Translations under genes and position numbers: made by a program
Part shown: positions 9,729 through 22,400 of the stretch, one piece after another
Numbering within the stretch: the stretch's first letter is position 1
How the letters are laid out: the number at the start of each line of letters is the position of its first letter
Assembly: GCA_965240325.2 (NCBI GenBank)
Contig: OZ251222.1
Coordinates: 992,001 to 1,056,000 of the forward strand
DNA from: Rebecca billardiae RCC1528
Taxonomy: Eukaryota; Haptophyta
Reading direction: 5' to 3'
Length of the DNA stretch: 64,000 nt
The notes under the pieces: model-generated
The model's database searches: none
What the model saw: only the letters and a program-made list of their open reading frames with translations
What the model was told of the DNA's origin: nothing

Positions 9729-10488
9729 TGTGCCGTGAGTCGTTGGCTTCCAGACGCCACGCCTCACACCTGCCCGCCCTGCCCAGGCCGGGCCGGTGCG
9801 GGCGCGCCGAAATCGTGCTGCTGTAGTGTATGTATGAGTGCGGTCCGCGCCGTCTCTTGGACGGCACGGGCCATGTGAAGTGTCGCTGCAGTACACGTAT
9901 GTCGTGCCGTGATGTGTGCTCCTGAATGTGTAGATTGGACCTGTCGCCTGAGCATCCAGCGGGCGGCCCCGCCCAAGAGTTCCGCAACGGGCTACGTGTA
10001 ACGTGACCAATCACGCCTGCGGCTTGATGGTGCCAGCGGCCAGCAGCCGCAAGCAAGCGCGTCAGGCCGAGGCCAGCTGTTGCGGCAGCGTGCGCATAGC
10101 AGACGCGCAGAAACTGACGTGAGGCGCGGCGATGGTACCGGTTGGCCAGGCTTGCGGCGAAACGCAGCACGGGCGCCCATCGGGCTGCACTCATCCTTGA
10201 AAAGAGCGTGTACTGTTCGCACCCCGCGCGCTCTCCACAGGGGATGCCTATTGACTCGGTGCGCAACATAGGCGCATGCGACGGGCGACCTGTATCGTCG
10301 GGCCACCCACTGTACTGGCAGTGCAGAGCCCCGTGCAGAGCAAGCTCTTGAAATCGGATGCTCGGTTGCGGCCATCATGACCAAGCCCGGCAAGCCCACT
10401 GTACAGTCCGGTGGGCCACAACTGCGCCCCGGACCGGCCAGTCGGAGTCTTACGTATCGTATCGTGTCATTAGCAAGGAGACGCACCC
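9729..10488. other. intergenic, between divergent genes
   Basis: 760 bp separate the CS gene start from the split-barrel protein start. It contains minus-strand open frames of mixed appearance but no supported exon. A promoter region for both genes is expected here. Confidence 0.4.
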
Positions 10489-11430
10489 ATGTGGCCCGTC
10501 GTCGCCGTCGTGAGCATCGCGCTGGCGTCAGCCTCGCCGAGGCGAGCCGGGGCGGGCGGGGGCACGGCGCGGGCACAGTCGCGCGTACTCGCGCACATGT
10601 CGACGACGCGTAGCTTCACCGACGTGCTGCCCCCCAACGAGCCCGCAGGCCGGCTATCGGCTGAGCAGCGGGCTCGCACGCTCGGCGCCTCTACGGAGCG
10701 TGGCGTGATCTCGACCCTCGCCGACGGGGCGCCCTTCTCGGCACCAGTGGACTTTGTGCTGAACGAGCAGGGCGAACCCGTGTTCATCCTCAAGGAGGGT
10801 TCGCCCACCCACGCGAACATCGTCGCGAATAGCGCGGCGTCGTTGCTCCTGCTGGACGAGGCTTCCGCGCAGTCGCTCACGCTCATCGGCTCGGTCGGGC
10901 CCCTGCCCGAGCAGGAGTTCGCGCAGTCGCACGTGGACTTCCTCAACGTGCACCCCATCGCGCGCGAGTGCATCGCCGCCGGCGGCCTCTCGTTCTTCAA
11001 GCTCGCCGTCTCCCGCTGCTTCTTGCAGGGCGTGAGCGAGGAGACGACTGGCGACTGGCTCCCGACCGAGGCGTACGGCGAGGCGACGATCGACGCGCTG
11101 GCACCCTTCGCGCCTTCGATCCTGGAGAGCATGAACGGTGCGAAGCGTGCAGACCTCGGGCGCTTCCTGTCCGCGTACTATGGCGAGGAGCTCTCCGACT
11201 GCCGCCTCGTTGCCATCGATGAGCTTGGCTTTGATATCACCGTGAGGCCTGCGGCCCCCGCGGACGGCAAGCCAGGGAAGCGTGACGAGGAGAGGCGCCG
11301 GATCGGCTTCACGACGCCGCAAAAGACCGAGCAGGAAGCTCGCTCGCTCTTCGTGAAGACTTTCTTCCAGGCCTGGGACCCGCCACCTGCCAAGGCCACC
11401 TCGGAAGCAGAAGCTGCATCCAGTGCGTGA
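10489..11430 (+). CDS. FMN-binding split-barrel (PNPOx-like) protein with DUF2470 domain
   Basis: A 313-aa intronless protein. Residues 1-30 form a hydrophobic then Arg/Gly-rich leader, compatible with plastid import. A PNPOx-like split barrel follows (about 60-195: ISTLADGAPFSAPVDFVLNE, LTLIGSVGPLP, LQGVSEETTGDWLP). The C-terminal DUF2470 domain (about 205-255) contains ILESMNGAKRADLGRFLSAY. The combination is that of haem-utilisation HugZ-like proteins and the plastid glutamyl-tRNA-reductase-binding protein of tetrapyrrole synthesis. In those the DUF2470 helix normally reads HMNxDH; here the histidines are replaced (SMNGAK), so haem binding may be lost. The C-terminus is a Ser/Ala-rich tail. 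Confidence 0.8.
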   Translation: MWPVVAVVSIALASASPRRAGAGGGTARAQSRVLAHMSTTRSFTDVLPPNEPAGRLSAEQRARTLGASTERGVISTLADGAPFSAPVDFVLNEQGEPVFILKEGSPTHANIVANSAASLLLLDEASAQSLTLIGSVGPLPEQEFAQSHVDFLNVHPIARECIAAGGLSFFKLAVSRCFLQGVSEETTGDWLPTEAYGEATIDALAPFAPSILESMNGAKRADLGRFLSAYYGEELSDCRLVAIDELGFDITVRPAAPADGKPGKRDEERRRIGFTTPQKTEQEARSLFVKTFFQAWDPPPAKATSEAEAASSA

Positions 11431-11919
11431 TAGCTGAGCCTCAAGGAGCTCAAGCACGGCTGAGCAGACCCCTGGCTAGTGGCCGGCCTCCAGCGAGTTC
11501 CGCGGCTTCGAATTGGGCTCGTTGGCCATCGCAAAGACAAGGGAGTCCGGCAAAGGCGTGGCGGCGGCGCCAATGTAGTCGACCCGCGAACTATACCAGG
11601 TTATTGGCAAGTTATTCCGATGTTGATGACGACTCAGTGGTACGGGTTACGTCGTATTATAACTATTATTATTATTATTATATAACGTAACCGGGGCGGC
11701 CGGTAACGGGCGTGCAGCTAAGTTAGGACGCACGAAAGCCTCGCGATCATCTGAATTGTTACTCAAACTCTAAGCAGACTTACTATACTAATAATAAGAA
11801 TAATAACACCCATAATCATCACACACATACACGTACATGCACACTCGTCACTCCGAGGACCGGTGTACACACACACTGCCGACACAACACAGTGCCGTAA
11901 AACTGCTCAGGGTGACGTT
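11431..11919. other. intergenic region with a (TTA)n tract
   Basis: AT-richer sequence with a short ATT/TTA microsatellite near 11660-11685 and stop-dense frames. No gene is seen. Confidence 0.5.
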
Positions 11920-14087
11920 TTAAGTTGTCCGCACCACTAGTCGAATCATCGGACAATTCTGAAGCGGTGCGCCTAAATTCGGCGCACCATAGGCGCGTCG
12001 AATCGTGGCACAGACCTTGGTAGCAGGCCACACCTGAGCGCGCTGCGCGCGCCGACGCGCGCTCGGCGCGGGCAAAAAATCATGCGCCGTTGGCATTACG
12101 CAGCCCCGCGCAGCGCTGTGCTCGAGCTCGGCGGCGGCGAAAGCGGGCGGGCGCACACGGCGGTGCCCGTGCGCGCTGCTCCGAGCGCAGCTGCGGCCAC
12201 CCCGGCGGCATACCGCCGGTCGAGGGCACGAAAACCGATTTTTCGGGAAAATGCAGAGCAGCGGCGCCCGAGCGCGCCCGAGCTCGTCGCAGCACAGTCT
12301 CCTGGTGGCTGCGCCCCGTGAAGCCACGCCACGCGGGGCGCTGGCGTGCGCGTGGCCTGCGCCCACCGTGCGCTGCCCGATCATGGCCGTCGACCGCTCC
12401 GAGCGCCTCACCACGCGTGCTCGAGCCCACCGATACTGACGCCCGAGCACGGTGCCGGCAGCGCTCGCAGGTGGGCGTCGGAGAAAACACGCCGGCCGAA
12501 CGAGCTTGAAGCGTCCGCCGCGATGCCAACGGCAGCGGACGACGTGCGCGCCACCTCGGCGCCAGTCGCCCAGCCCTTGCGCGGCGGTGCGGGCTCGCTC
12601 GTTCGCCGCCATCAGCTGCGCGCGCGCAGCCCGATCACTGCCCGCTGGTTCTGTTGTCGAGCAGCTGCGGCCTGCCACGCGCACTGCCGGACATTGAGCC
12701 ACAGCGCGAGCACGCGCCTCGTCTGGCACGCGCGAGCACTCAGCATCGTGCGTGGCCACCATGACGCGCCCATCTGCGCCAGCAGCGATGAGCACGCCGC
12801 CGTTCAGCTCGCATCGGGCTCGCTCGCGACGCAGCAACGCGCGGCCGTAGCGGCAGCAGCGGCGCCGTCGAGCACGCGCAGCAAACAAATATGCAGCGCG
12901 GGCGAGTCGACGGTCTGGAAAATGCGCGATCACGCCACAGCAGGCTGGCAGAGCCCGCCCGAGCTGCAGCATGCCGTAGGTGCTGCCCCAAGCTCTCGAC
13001 TGCCCGTAAGCGGCGGCATGTGCGGCGGCGCCGGCGGCGGCCATGCTGCCACGCCGTTGCGCGCCGCGGGGCGCCGTCGGCACCTCCGTGGTGAAGCGCA
13101 CAGAGCTCGAGCCCACGGGGGCTGGCGACCGTCAAACCGACACCCCATGACGCGGGGCTGCGTGCGCCAGCTGCGCGCACTCCGTGGGCCCACCTAGCCC
13201 GCTCGAGCAGCTCGCCTTGGGTGCGCGCAGCGGCTCGAGCACACTGGTATGGGACGCCTGCCTGCGGTGCCGCCGAGCACATGCGGCCGACGGTCACTCA
13301 GCACGGGCGACTCGACGGCGGCGAGCAGGCGCGACGGCCTCGCCGCGCCGCGGAAAAGCCTGCCCGGGCTGCAGCACGCCGTAGGAGCAGCCCAGCGCCC
13401 TCCTCCGCCCTCCAGCTTCGGCGCGCGCAGCAGGCCCGGCGGCGGCCATGCTGGCGTGCCCAAGCATGAAGATGGGCGCGGCCGGCCGCGCCGTCGCAAA
13501 GCGCGCAGAACTCGAGCTCGGGGGGGCGGACGGCCGCCAAACTGGCGCGGCAGGACGTGGCACTGCGTGCGCCAGCTGCGCGCACCCGCTGCGCCCGCGT
13601 GGCCCGTGCGAGCGCCGCGCCTCGAGCACACGCAGCTGCTCGACACAGCCACGGCAGTGTGGCTTGTGCGCGTGCACGTGATCAGTCTCAGCTCTGAGGC
13701 GCGCGCTCAGGAGGGCTGCGGCCGGGCCGAGCGCGATCTGCGCGGACGGTATAGCCTGGCGGCTCATGCCAGCCAGCCCAAAGCCCGCTCCGCCATCCGC
13801 GTCATGGCGCTCCAGCCTCTCGCGTGCTGCGCTGCAGCCGCGCTCGGCAAAGACGTCGCCCAGCCCGCCTTGCACGCGGCTGAGCAGTGGCAGCCAGGCG
13901 AAGCGTCGTCGCGGGCGAGGCTGCGCTGGGTGATGCGGCTCGGGTCGGTGGGCAAGTCGCACCCCGCCGTCGGTCGCCTCCACGCCTCAGGCTCGCTCGA
14001 GGTCAAAGACAACTGCGCGGCGCGGCGTTTGCACGGGCGGGCCGCGGGCGTGGCGGGGTGTACGCGTGCAATGTCACAGCCTCCCAC
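11920..14087 (-). CDS. possible multi-exon gene with tandemly duplicated exons (low confidence)
   Basis: The minus strand is open for long stretches in several frames. Short segments resemble beta-propeller strands (GGVLIAAGADGRVMVATHD near 12770; GLTVASPRGLELCALHHGG near 13130; AAVRPPELEFCALCDGAA near 13510). The last two belong to a 405-bp tandem duplication, a multiple of three, so the frame is kept between copies. Very high GC makes long chance frames common here, and I could not find a start, a stop or intron pairs that fit. The coordinates are an envelope only. Confidence 0.25.
12880..13650. repeat. 405-bp tandem duplication (two diverged copies)
   Basis: Matching landmarks are offset by 405-406 bp: GCTGCAGCAYGCCGTAGG at 12963 and 13369, and CGTGCGCCAGCTGCGCGCA at 13161 and 13566. 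The copies are clearly diverged outside these blocks. Confidence 0.65.
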
Positions 14088-14564
14088 ACAATTTCAGGAG
14101 GGTGAGACGCACCGCCAGCGGCACCCGCACACAATCCCACCCTGCGCGAGCCACCTGCCGTGTCGACTGAAGCATCAGGCTCGGGCGCAACCGCGGGCGG
14201 CGCATGCAAGAAGCTCGCGAAACGCACCGCGCGCGCCGTGAGGGCGAAAGGAGAGCACCCGTCAGGGCGGCGAGGAACTTGCCCAGCGCCACGCGGAAGA
14301 CGACCCCAGCCCGCGTCGACGCATAGTCGGGCCCGCGAGCAGCCTCGTCGGTCTTCGCCGAGTAGATCGCGCCGCGAGCCGAGGCACCGCTCGTTTGAGG
14401 CTCCGTCCGCCGCGAAGTCGCGGCTTCCACCCGAGTTCCACTGTCCGGCCGAGACCGGATTCGCTGACTCGAGCTGCGGACCGTCCGAAGCGTCACGGAA
14501 AATTCCAATCCTGCACTGTGAAACACATCATCACATATCAGTTCACACACGACACGCACATTCC

Positions 14565-14565
<1 letters not shown>

Positions 14566-14638
<73 letters not shown>
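14566..14638. repeat. (CA)n microsatellite
   Basis: About 36 CA units, the first of three microsatellites in a row. Confidence 0.9.
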
Positions 14639-14639
<1 letters not shown>

Positions 14640-14688
14640 TCACACTGTCATTCGTCATACGGCGATACGCACACGACACACACACATT

Positions 14689-14690
<2 letters not shown>

Positions 14691-14774
<84 letters not shown>

Positions 14775-14805
14775 CGAGAGAGAGAGAGAGAGACGAGAGA
14801 GAGAG
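14691..14805. repeat. (GA)n microsatellite
   Basis: About 57 GA units with a few interruptions (GAAA, GACGAG). It faces a (CT)n tract 30 bp downstream. Confidence 0.9.
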
Positions 14806-14834
14806 GCTATTAAATTTCACGACTGCTATCTATA

Positions 14835-14957
<123 letters not shown>

Positions 14958-15761
14958 GATGTATAGTAGTAGCAATTATTATAGTCAAATAAGTTATTAG
15001 CTCCTGCGAACTCGGAACTGCCGCGCTGCTTGTAGACCTGCCGAGCGTAGCGCGGTTCACTGCGGCGCGGTACGGCTCAGTAGACGGTAGCTGAGCAGCG
15101 GCCTTCAGGTTCCGCTGCCGGCCTTGTGTCGACCGCGATCAACTACCAGTGGCGCCAGCCAGTCAGTGACTCGTGAGTCTCGCCCTCGGGTGCCACCGCA
15201 TATTCACTTGGGCTGCCGGGCGCCGACCGGCGACGGCGTGATGTCGCGTTCGAGCCGCCCGACTCCCGAGGCTCCGGGCCGAGGCCTGCAGCCCGGTGGC
15301 AAGTGCCCGAACGAAGTGGCAGGGTAAGCTATCAGCGCTATATATATATATATATTATTGGCGCCCGTCAACTGTCGGCGTCACACCTGAGCAGTGAGCC
15401 GACTGCGCGAGAATGCCGAGTCAGCTCAGTCAGCTAGCTACTGAGTGGCGATGTTTGCGGGGGCGGCCGGCGGCCGATGATATCAAATAAGGTACTACTG
15501 GTATACTGATCATGATATGACGACATGATCTATTGATCGTCGACGTCGTCAATCGTCATGAATGACGATGACGATGACTGATGCTGATGGCCAGCGCCGC
15601 TGCTGGGACCGCCCGGGGCGCGGAGGGCGCGCAGCTTGGAAGCCTGTGCCTATGGAGTGGAGTGTCCCGTGGCGGGGGGCACGAACCACGTTGTCAAAAT
15701 TAGATCGAATGAAATTCTTATTTTGATCATCAACTAGAATAGCAGTTATATTTAATAACTA
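14958..15761. other. gene-free stretch between microsatellites
   Basis: About 800 bp with no supported coding segment. It contains a short (AT)n run near 15340 and many direct ATGA/TGAC-type short repeats. Confidence 0.5.
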
Positions 15762-15908
<147 letters not shown>

Positions 15909-16019
15909 CTCTAAGGGCGCGAATAAAACACCACGCCCCAGGATCAGGCAACCCGCGTTTCTGACTAGGAGTGAGTCTGCTAACTAGCGTGGACGAAAGC
16001 ATATCGTGACGGCATACGG

Positions 16020-16125
<106 letters not shown>

Positions 16126-16130
16126 ATTCA

Positions 16131-16273
16131 GGGTCATCATCCAAAGCCAAAGATGTCGCCGAGCACCCGGCGCGGCCGGCGGAGCTGGTGGACCAGCGGC
16201 TCGATGAATACCTCGAGCGCCCACGAGCGCCACGACTCGGGGACCAAGTGCTTGACGATGTAATCGACTCTCT

Positions 16274-16306
<33 letters not shown>

Positions 16307-16445
16307 AGGGTCATCATCCAAAGCCAAAGATGTCGCCGAGCACCCGGCGCGGCCGGCGGAGCTGGTGGACCAGCGGCTCGATGAATACCTCGAGCGCCCA
16401 CGAGCGCCACGACTCGGGGACCACGTGCTTGACGATGTAATCGAC
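16131..16445. repeat. 180-bp offset tandem duplication of the giant gene's 3' end
   Basis: The 138 bp at 16131-16268 repeat at 16311-16448 with one visible mismatch (ACCAAGTG versus ACCACGTG). A short (CT)n tract (16270-16304) lies between. The duplicated block holds the stop codon and about the last 43 codons of the gene, so an extra, orphan C-terminus lies downstream of the real one. Confidence 0.85.
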
Positions 16446-19400
16446 GACCACCTCGATCATCACCATGCACGGCTCGACGACACCCACCTTGAAGGCCGTC
16501 TCGAAGGCCCACGCGAGCATCACCTGCTCACGCCACACGGACGGGTCGCGGATGCGGACGCCGCCCGAGGAGCGAGAAGGAGAGGAGCAGCGCGACGAGC
16601 GCGAGCATGAGCAGCAGGTTGACCACCCACACGAGCCGCCTCTTCCACGGCCTCGGCTTGTTGGCCCACCACTTGGCGTGCTGCAGCTCATTCTGCGAGA
16701 GTCGCACCTGCTCCTGCACGCGCGCCTCCGTGAGCTCAGGGAGCGGCTGCACGCCGTCACGCGCTCCGACGCCGGCGTCGCGCGCCGGCGGCGCGTCAGC
16801 CGCGCGCGCGATGCGCGGCAGGCGGAGCTGGCTGAGGTTGAAGGCTGTCCGTGATAAGCGAGAGCGCATGGAGCGCATGGAGCGTTGTGTGCCGTGCGAG
16901 GCGAGGTGCGCGCGGTGGTAAGCGCCGAGCGCCTCGCGCGTCGCGAAGTCCGGCTCGATGACGATGTCGGCCGGCGTGAGCGCGCGGCCGTCAGAGAAGG
17001 GCGTCGCGCCGTACACGACGCGCACCATCTTGACCACGGGCTCCCGCCCGCCTGGCGTACCGCCTCGAACGGCGCGGCCACGCCAAAGTCCTTTTCGATG
17101 GCCTCGTGCCGCGCCGGCGGCACACGGTACACGAGTTCTGCCTGCACAAAGCGCACTCCTGGCAGCGCCGCGGCCACCTCGTCGTAGCGCGCCTGCTCGG
17201 GGTCGGGGCTCGCCGATGCGCGCGGCGACAGCGCGCACGAGTGATGCGCGCCGCCCGCGCCCGTTTCTTTCGTCGGCACGCAGCCTGGTCGTGCCACTCG
17301 CGAAGAAGCCGACAAGCTGGCCGCTGTCTTGCGGGATCGAGATGAGCGCGTGCTGCGGCATGGTCAGCTCGAACGCTCCCGACGCGACGCCGATGGCGCT
17401 CTTGAAGAGACTCGTGCGCCGGCCGGTTATCTCGCGCGAGTATGCGCGGCCGAGGTGGTGCGCCGGCGCGTCCCCGTCGCGGAAGCGCACGACGGCGCTC
17501 TCGCTCGTGCCGACGAGCTTGATGCCGTCGGGTCGAACGTACCGGAGGCCCGACTTGCGCGGGGGCCCGCCGCCGTCGGTGCCGCGCGTCGTCGCCTCTG
17601 TGAGCACGCGACCGACGGGGGGCGGGTGCGGCGGGTGCGGCTGTCCAGGAAAGACCGTCACGCTAATTTCGCTAGGCTGGACGAGCTGCGTGCCGCCGCC
17701 GCCGCGGCGGGCGTGTTCGCGCGACGCGCGCGCGCTGAACTCAGGCTCGCGGGTGCTGCTGCCGCCGCTGCTGCCGCTGCCTCCGCCGCTGCCACCGCCG
17801 GCGTTGGTGGGACTACTGCTGCCCTCGCAGCTCGCTGACCCCCCCGGACGCACGCGTGCGGCCGTGACCGCGCCGGCGAGCGAGGACCCCGCAGCAGGTC
17901 TTGGTGCGAGCGAGGGCGAGCGCTCCCGGCCTCTCCGCTCCGCCGCGGGCGCGTCGAGCAGCCCGCGCCGCTTTGCCGCCCATCCCCACAGCTTCTCGAG
18001 GAAGAGCGTCTCGAACGGGTAGCCCGCTGCGATGCCCACGCCGGCGGCGAGCACAACCTGCGCGGCGCCCTGCACGTCCTCCGTGCCGATGAAGAGCGCG
18101 ACGACGAACAGCTCGAGGAGGGTCACGTTGACGAGCACGGCTAACCTCTGTTTGGCGGTGATCGGGTTGCCGGGCAGCCGCGTGAGCCACGCCGTGGCTG
18201 TGGAGCGCGTGAGCAGCGCGGCGCCGGCGCGCCACGCGAGCGAGGTGCGCGCGCGCTGCTTCCACTTGGGCACGAGCGGCTCTGTCTCGACCGAAACGTC
18301 GACGCTGTACGCGACGAGCAGCAAGATGCCAAACAGACTGAGCACAATCGCGACGACCACGACGCCCCAAAAGTTGGTGGCCAGCCGCTGCTGGAGTGCG
18401 ATCACGACGCTCGTGGCTGTTGGGTTCTCGACGGTGTCCTCGAACGGGTTGTTCACGGCGATCTCACCCTGCCCCTCCTCGGCTGCCAGCGTCGTGATCG
18501 CGACGGAGAGCGCAGCAAAGTCGGTCAGGTGGTCGCACGCGCACACCAGCTCGGCGCCGCTCACGCTGCTGCTCGCGAGCGCGCGGCAGCCCTCGGTCGA
18601 CCAGCGCTGCTCCGTCTCGTTCCAAAAGTGGCAGAGCACGAGCTCGTCGCACGCCGGACCCGCGTAGCGCGCGTCGCACTCGCACACGCCGAGCGTGCTG
18701 TTGCACTCGCCGCGCGACGCGTCGCCCGGCGTGGCGCACTCAGCGTCTGCCGCGCACGCATCGGCCGCCGCCACCGCGCCCGCACTCGTCTCGAGCGACG
18801 CGAGCGCGCGCGCGTCTCCACGCAGCAGCGGGATCGCGATCTGCACGGGCTCAGCCAGCCCGCCGATCTCGAGCGCGTCACGCGACCGCGCGGCGAGCAG
18901 CCGCACGCTGAAGAGCGACGACTGGAGCGCGCGCTGCTCGGCCGCGTCGTACAAGGCATCGGCGGCGCCGGTCTCGTCGGCTCCGGCGAGCGCGCCCGCG
19001 TCGGCGGCCTTGCCGCGAGGGTCGTCGTGCACGTTGCGCTGCAGCAGCACGAGCTCGACGTCGACGCCGTCGCCGAGGAGCTCGCCGGCCGTCTCGCTGG
19101 CCGCCGCCGAGCCGCCCCCGCCAGCACCGCCCGCCTTGACGCCGTCAAAGACGCGCGGCGGGAGCGTGACGCGCCCGAGGCCGCCCGGGCCGCGCAGCGT
19201 CGAGTTGTCGAGCGCGCTCGGCAGCGCGCGCAGCGACGTCAAGTTGACGCGCTCGCCGAGCAGCTCGCGCGCCGCCTCGCCCGGCAGCACGCCGACGATG
19301 AGCCCACTGGCCAGCGCCGTGACTGTGCGCTGAACCGCAGCGTTGATCGCGGCGGTCGCCACCGCCTCGTCAGCCGCCGCCGCGTCGGCCGCCTCGTTGG

Positions 19401-22400
19401 CGTCGGCGTCGGCGTCGGCGTCGGCGTCAGCGTCGGCGCCGGCGCCGGCGCCGGCGCCGGCTTCGCCGGCGACGCCGTCCGGAGTGCCGTCGTCGTCGCC
19501 TCCTGAGCTCGCGCCTTCCGTCCTCAGCACGGCATCGAGCCCGCTGACCGAGTTCGCCCCCGTCGTTGCGTCGAGCCCGGTGTCGTCACGCGCGCCCTCG
19601 GCGATGGTGGCGAGCTGCGAGAGCCCTTCGAGCTGCGCGGCCGAGTCGAGCGCGTCCGAGACGGCGAGCACGGCTGCGAGCGCGTTCGATGTCTGCGCGC
19701 GCCCACCCTCGTCGAGCGCCGAGCCGTTGGCGGCGGCGGCGGTCACGGTCAGCATCTCGTTGACGACCGCGCGCGCCTCCGTCGCGTTGCGCGCGGCGAT
19801 CGCGCCGACGTCCACGCCTGCGGCCGCGACGATGAGCTGGAGGGCCGCGTCCGTGTCGCCCGCGTCGAGTGCGTCGGACGCGGCGCCGATGGTCACGCGC
19901 GTGCTCGCGGCCGTCGTGTTCTCGCGCGCGGCGAGCACGACGCGCACGCGTGCGGTAGCGGAGGCCACGCCGTCGAACTGGTCGAGCACGTCGACCGTCG
20001 CGTCCAGCTCGCCCTGCGGCAGCACGACCGACGCGCTCGGGTCGAGCGTCGCGGCGGCGGAGACGAACTGCTGCGTGCCGGCGCCGTCGCCGCCGAGCGC
20101 GAGGGTGCGGTATCCAAACCGGTAGCGCAGCGGCAGGTCGTCCGCGTCGTCGTCGGTCCACGCGGCCGCGCTCAGCGCGATCGGGCTGAGCGCCTCCACC
20201 TCGGAGGGCTCAGCGCGCAGCGAGCCGCCGTACGGCGGGCGGTTGATCTCGACGGCCGCGCTCGCCACCGCGGGCCGCGCGCCACCCGTCAGCTCCAGCT
20301 GTAGCACGTACGTCGCGCCCGGCGTCAGCACGCCGCTGCGGAAGACGAACGAGGGCCGCGCGTCGCCCGTGGTCGTGACGGCGGTGGCGTCTGCCACGTC
20401 GAGCAGCGAGCCGCCGCGCGCGCGCGCGGGCACGCGCAGCTCGCCGACCAGCTCGAAGGCGCGCCAGCGGTAGGCGAAGGAGAGGTTCCCCGCTGTCTGC
20501 ACGGTGCGCGCGTCCGCGCTGAGCGCGGCGCCGACGCCGACCGCGCTCTCGGGGAGGCTCCACTCGGCGTTGGACTTGGCGCGCGCGAGCGCGGGCACGT
20601 CGACATTCGGGACGTAGTCGTTGATCACCTCCAGCGTCACGCGCGCGGTTGCGCTCCGGCCGTCGGCGCTCGAGACCGTCAGGCCGACGGCGTACGCACC
20701 GACGCCGCCGAGCGCGGCCGGTGTGAGCTTGATCGTCGGGCCGTCGACGACAACGCCCGCCGCCGCGGCCACGTTGACGGGCGCGCCGTCCGCCGCTCGC
20801 ACCACGGCCCATGCAAATGCGAGGCCCGCGCTCGTGCCCACATTCGGGTCGGTGCTCGCCGAGCCGTCGACGAGAAGCGATGGCGCCGTTACAGAGAGCT
20901 GGCGGTCGCCGCCAGCGATCACCGCGCGCACCGGCTGCGACGCGACGACGAGCTGCACGCTCGCGCGCGCGGCCGCGGAGGGCTCGCCGGCCATGCGCGC
21001 CGTCACCTCGAGAGTGTACGTGTACCGCGCAGCCAGCGTGTGGGGCGCGAGCTCGAGGGCAGCGCGCGCGCGTGCGGCGGTGCCAAAGGGCAGCGGCGGC
21101 GTCGGGCCGGCGGCGCCGTCCGTGCGCACCGCTCTCACGACAGCCCACGCAAAGCTGACCACTGTGCCGCGCGTCGCGCTCGGCCAGCACGCGGCGAGCT
21201 GCGCGCTCGCCTGCACGACGTTGGGCGCATCGGGGCGCACGGAGACGATCGCCGGCCCGCGGATCGCAACGCTCGGCTCGAGGCCGCCCGCGCGCACGAC
21301 AACGTGCCGCGCGATCGGCGACGACGCGCCGAGGAAGGAGGTGGTCCGCAGCTCAAACACGTACTGCTCGCCGCCCGGCGGGAGGGTCACGCTGAGCGTC
21401 GGCGCGGAGACGCGCTCGACAGCGGCGGAGAGCGCGGCGGCGGCGGCGGTGGTGAGCCCAACCGTCGTGTCGATCGACCACGCGTACGAGAGCGGCACGA
21501 TCCCGCCGCCGGCCGAGCCGGTGCTGCGCAGCGTCACGCGCTGGTCGGGGCACGCGGACGCGCGCGTCGGGCCGACGATCGACGCGCTCGGCGTCGGGCA
21601 GCCGCCGACGCACGCGTCCGCGGGCTCGAGCGGGATGGCGACGTCGCCCGATGCGCACAGAACGTCGGGGCACGGCACGCTGCTCGCGAGCGGGCGCAGC
21701 GCGTCCTCGCGCAGCACCACCTCGTCGCCCGGCGCGATGGCCGTGCGCGCGCTCAGCTGCACGACGAGCGTGCGGTCGTCCGCCCAGTAGCAGCCGGGCG
21801 CGGCCGAGGCGGCGCCGCGGATGCGCGCGACCGTCGCGTCGTCGAGCACGACGGTGCACGGCGCGACGCCGCTCATCCGTGCGCGGTCGGTCGGCTGCGC
21901 GTCGAACTGGATCACGAGCGCCGTCGCCGCGCCGTTGAAGCGCGCGCTCAGCAGCGCGGGCGCGTGGAGGCCCTCTGCGTACACAAATGAGCTGGCCCGC
22001 GTGGCCGACGCGCCCGCGGGCTGCGCGAACTGCTGGCCGTTGAGCGCGACCGAGACGACGACCGTCGAGTTGGGCACGCCGTACGGCGAGCGCACGCGGA
22101 TGGCGTCGGCCGAGACCGCGAGCGGCGGCGGCGCATCCACGTCCCCAAAGCGAACGCGCGCTGCCGCGCCCGCCGCCGCCGCGCCGGCCGCGGTCAGGTT
22201 GGTCGCGTTGAGCAGCCCGCCAAAGCCGCTGCCGCTCACCAGCACCTCGTTGCCGCCGCGCGGGTCGCCCTCGCGCGGCGAGACGGCGAGCACGCTCGGC
22301 TGCGCGTAGTAGCCGAACAGGAAGCCGGCGCTCGTCGTCGTGCCCGGCCGGGCGTCTGAAGAGAGGCTGAGCTCGAGCGAGCGCGCGCTGGCCGACGCGC

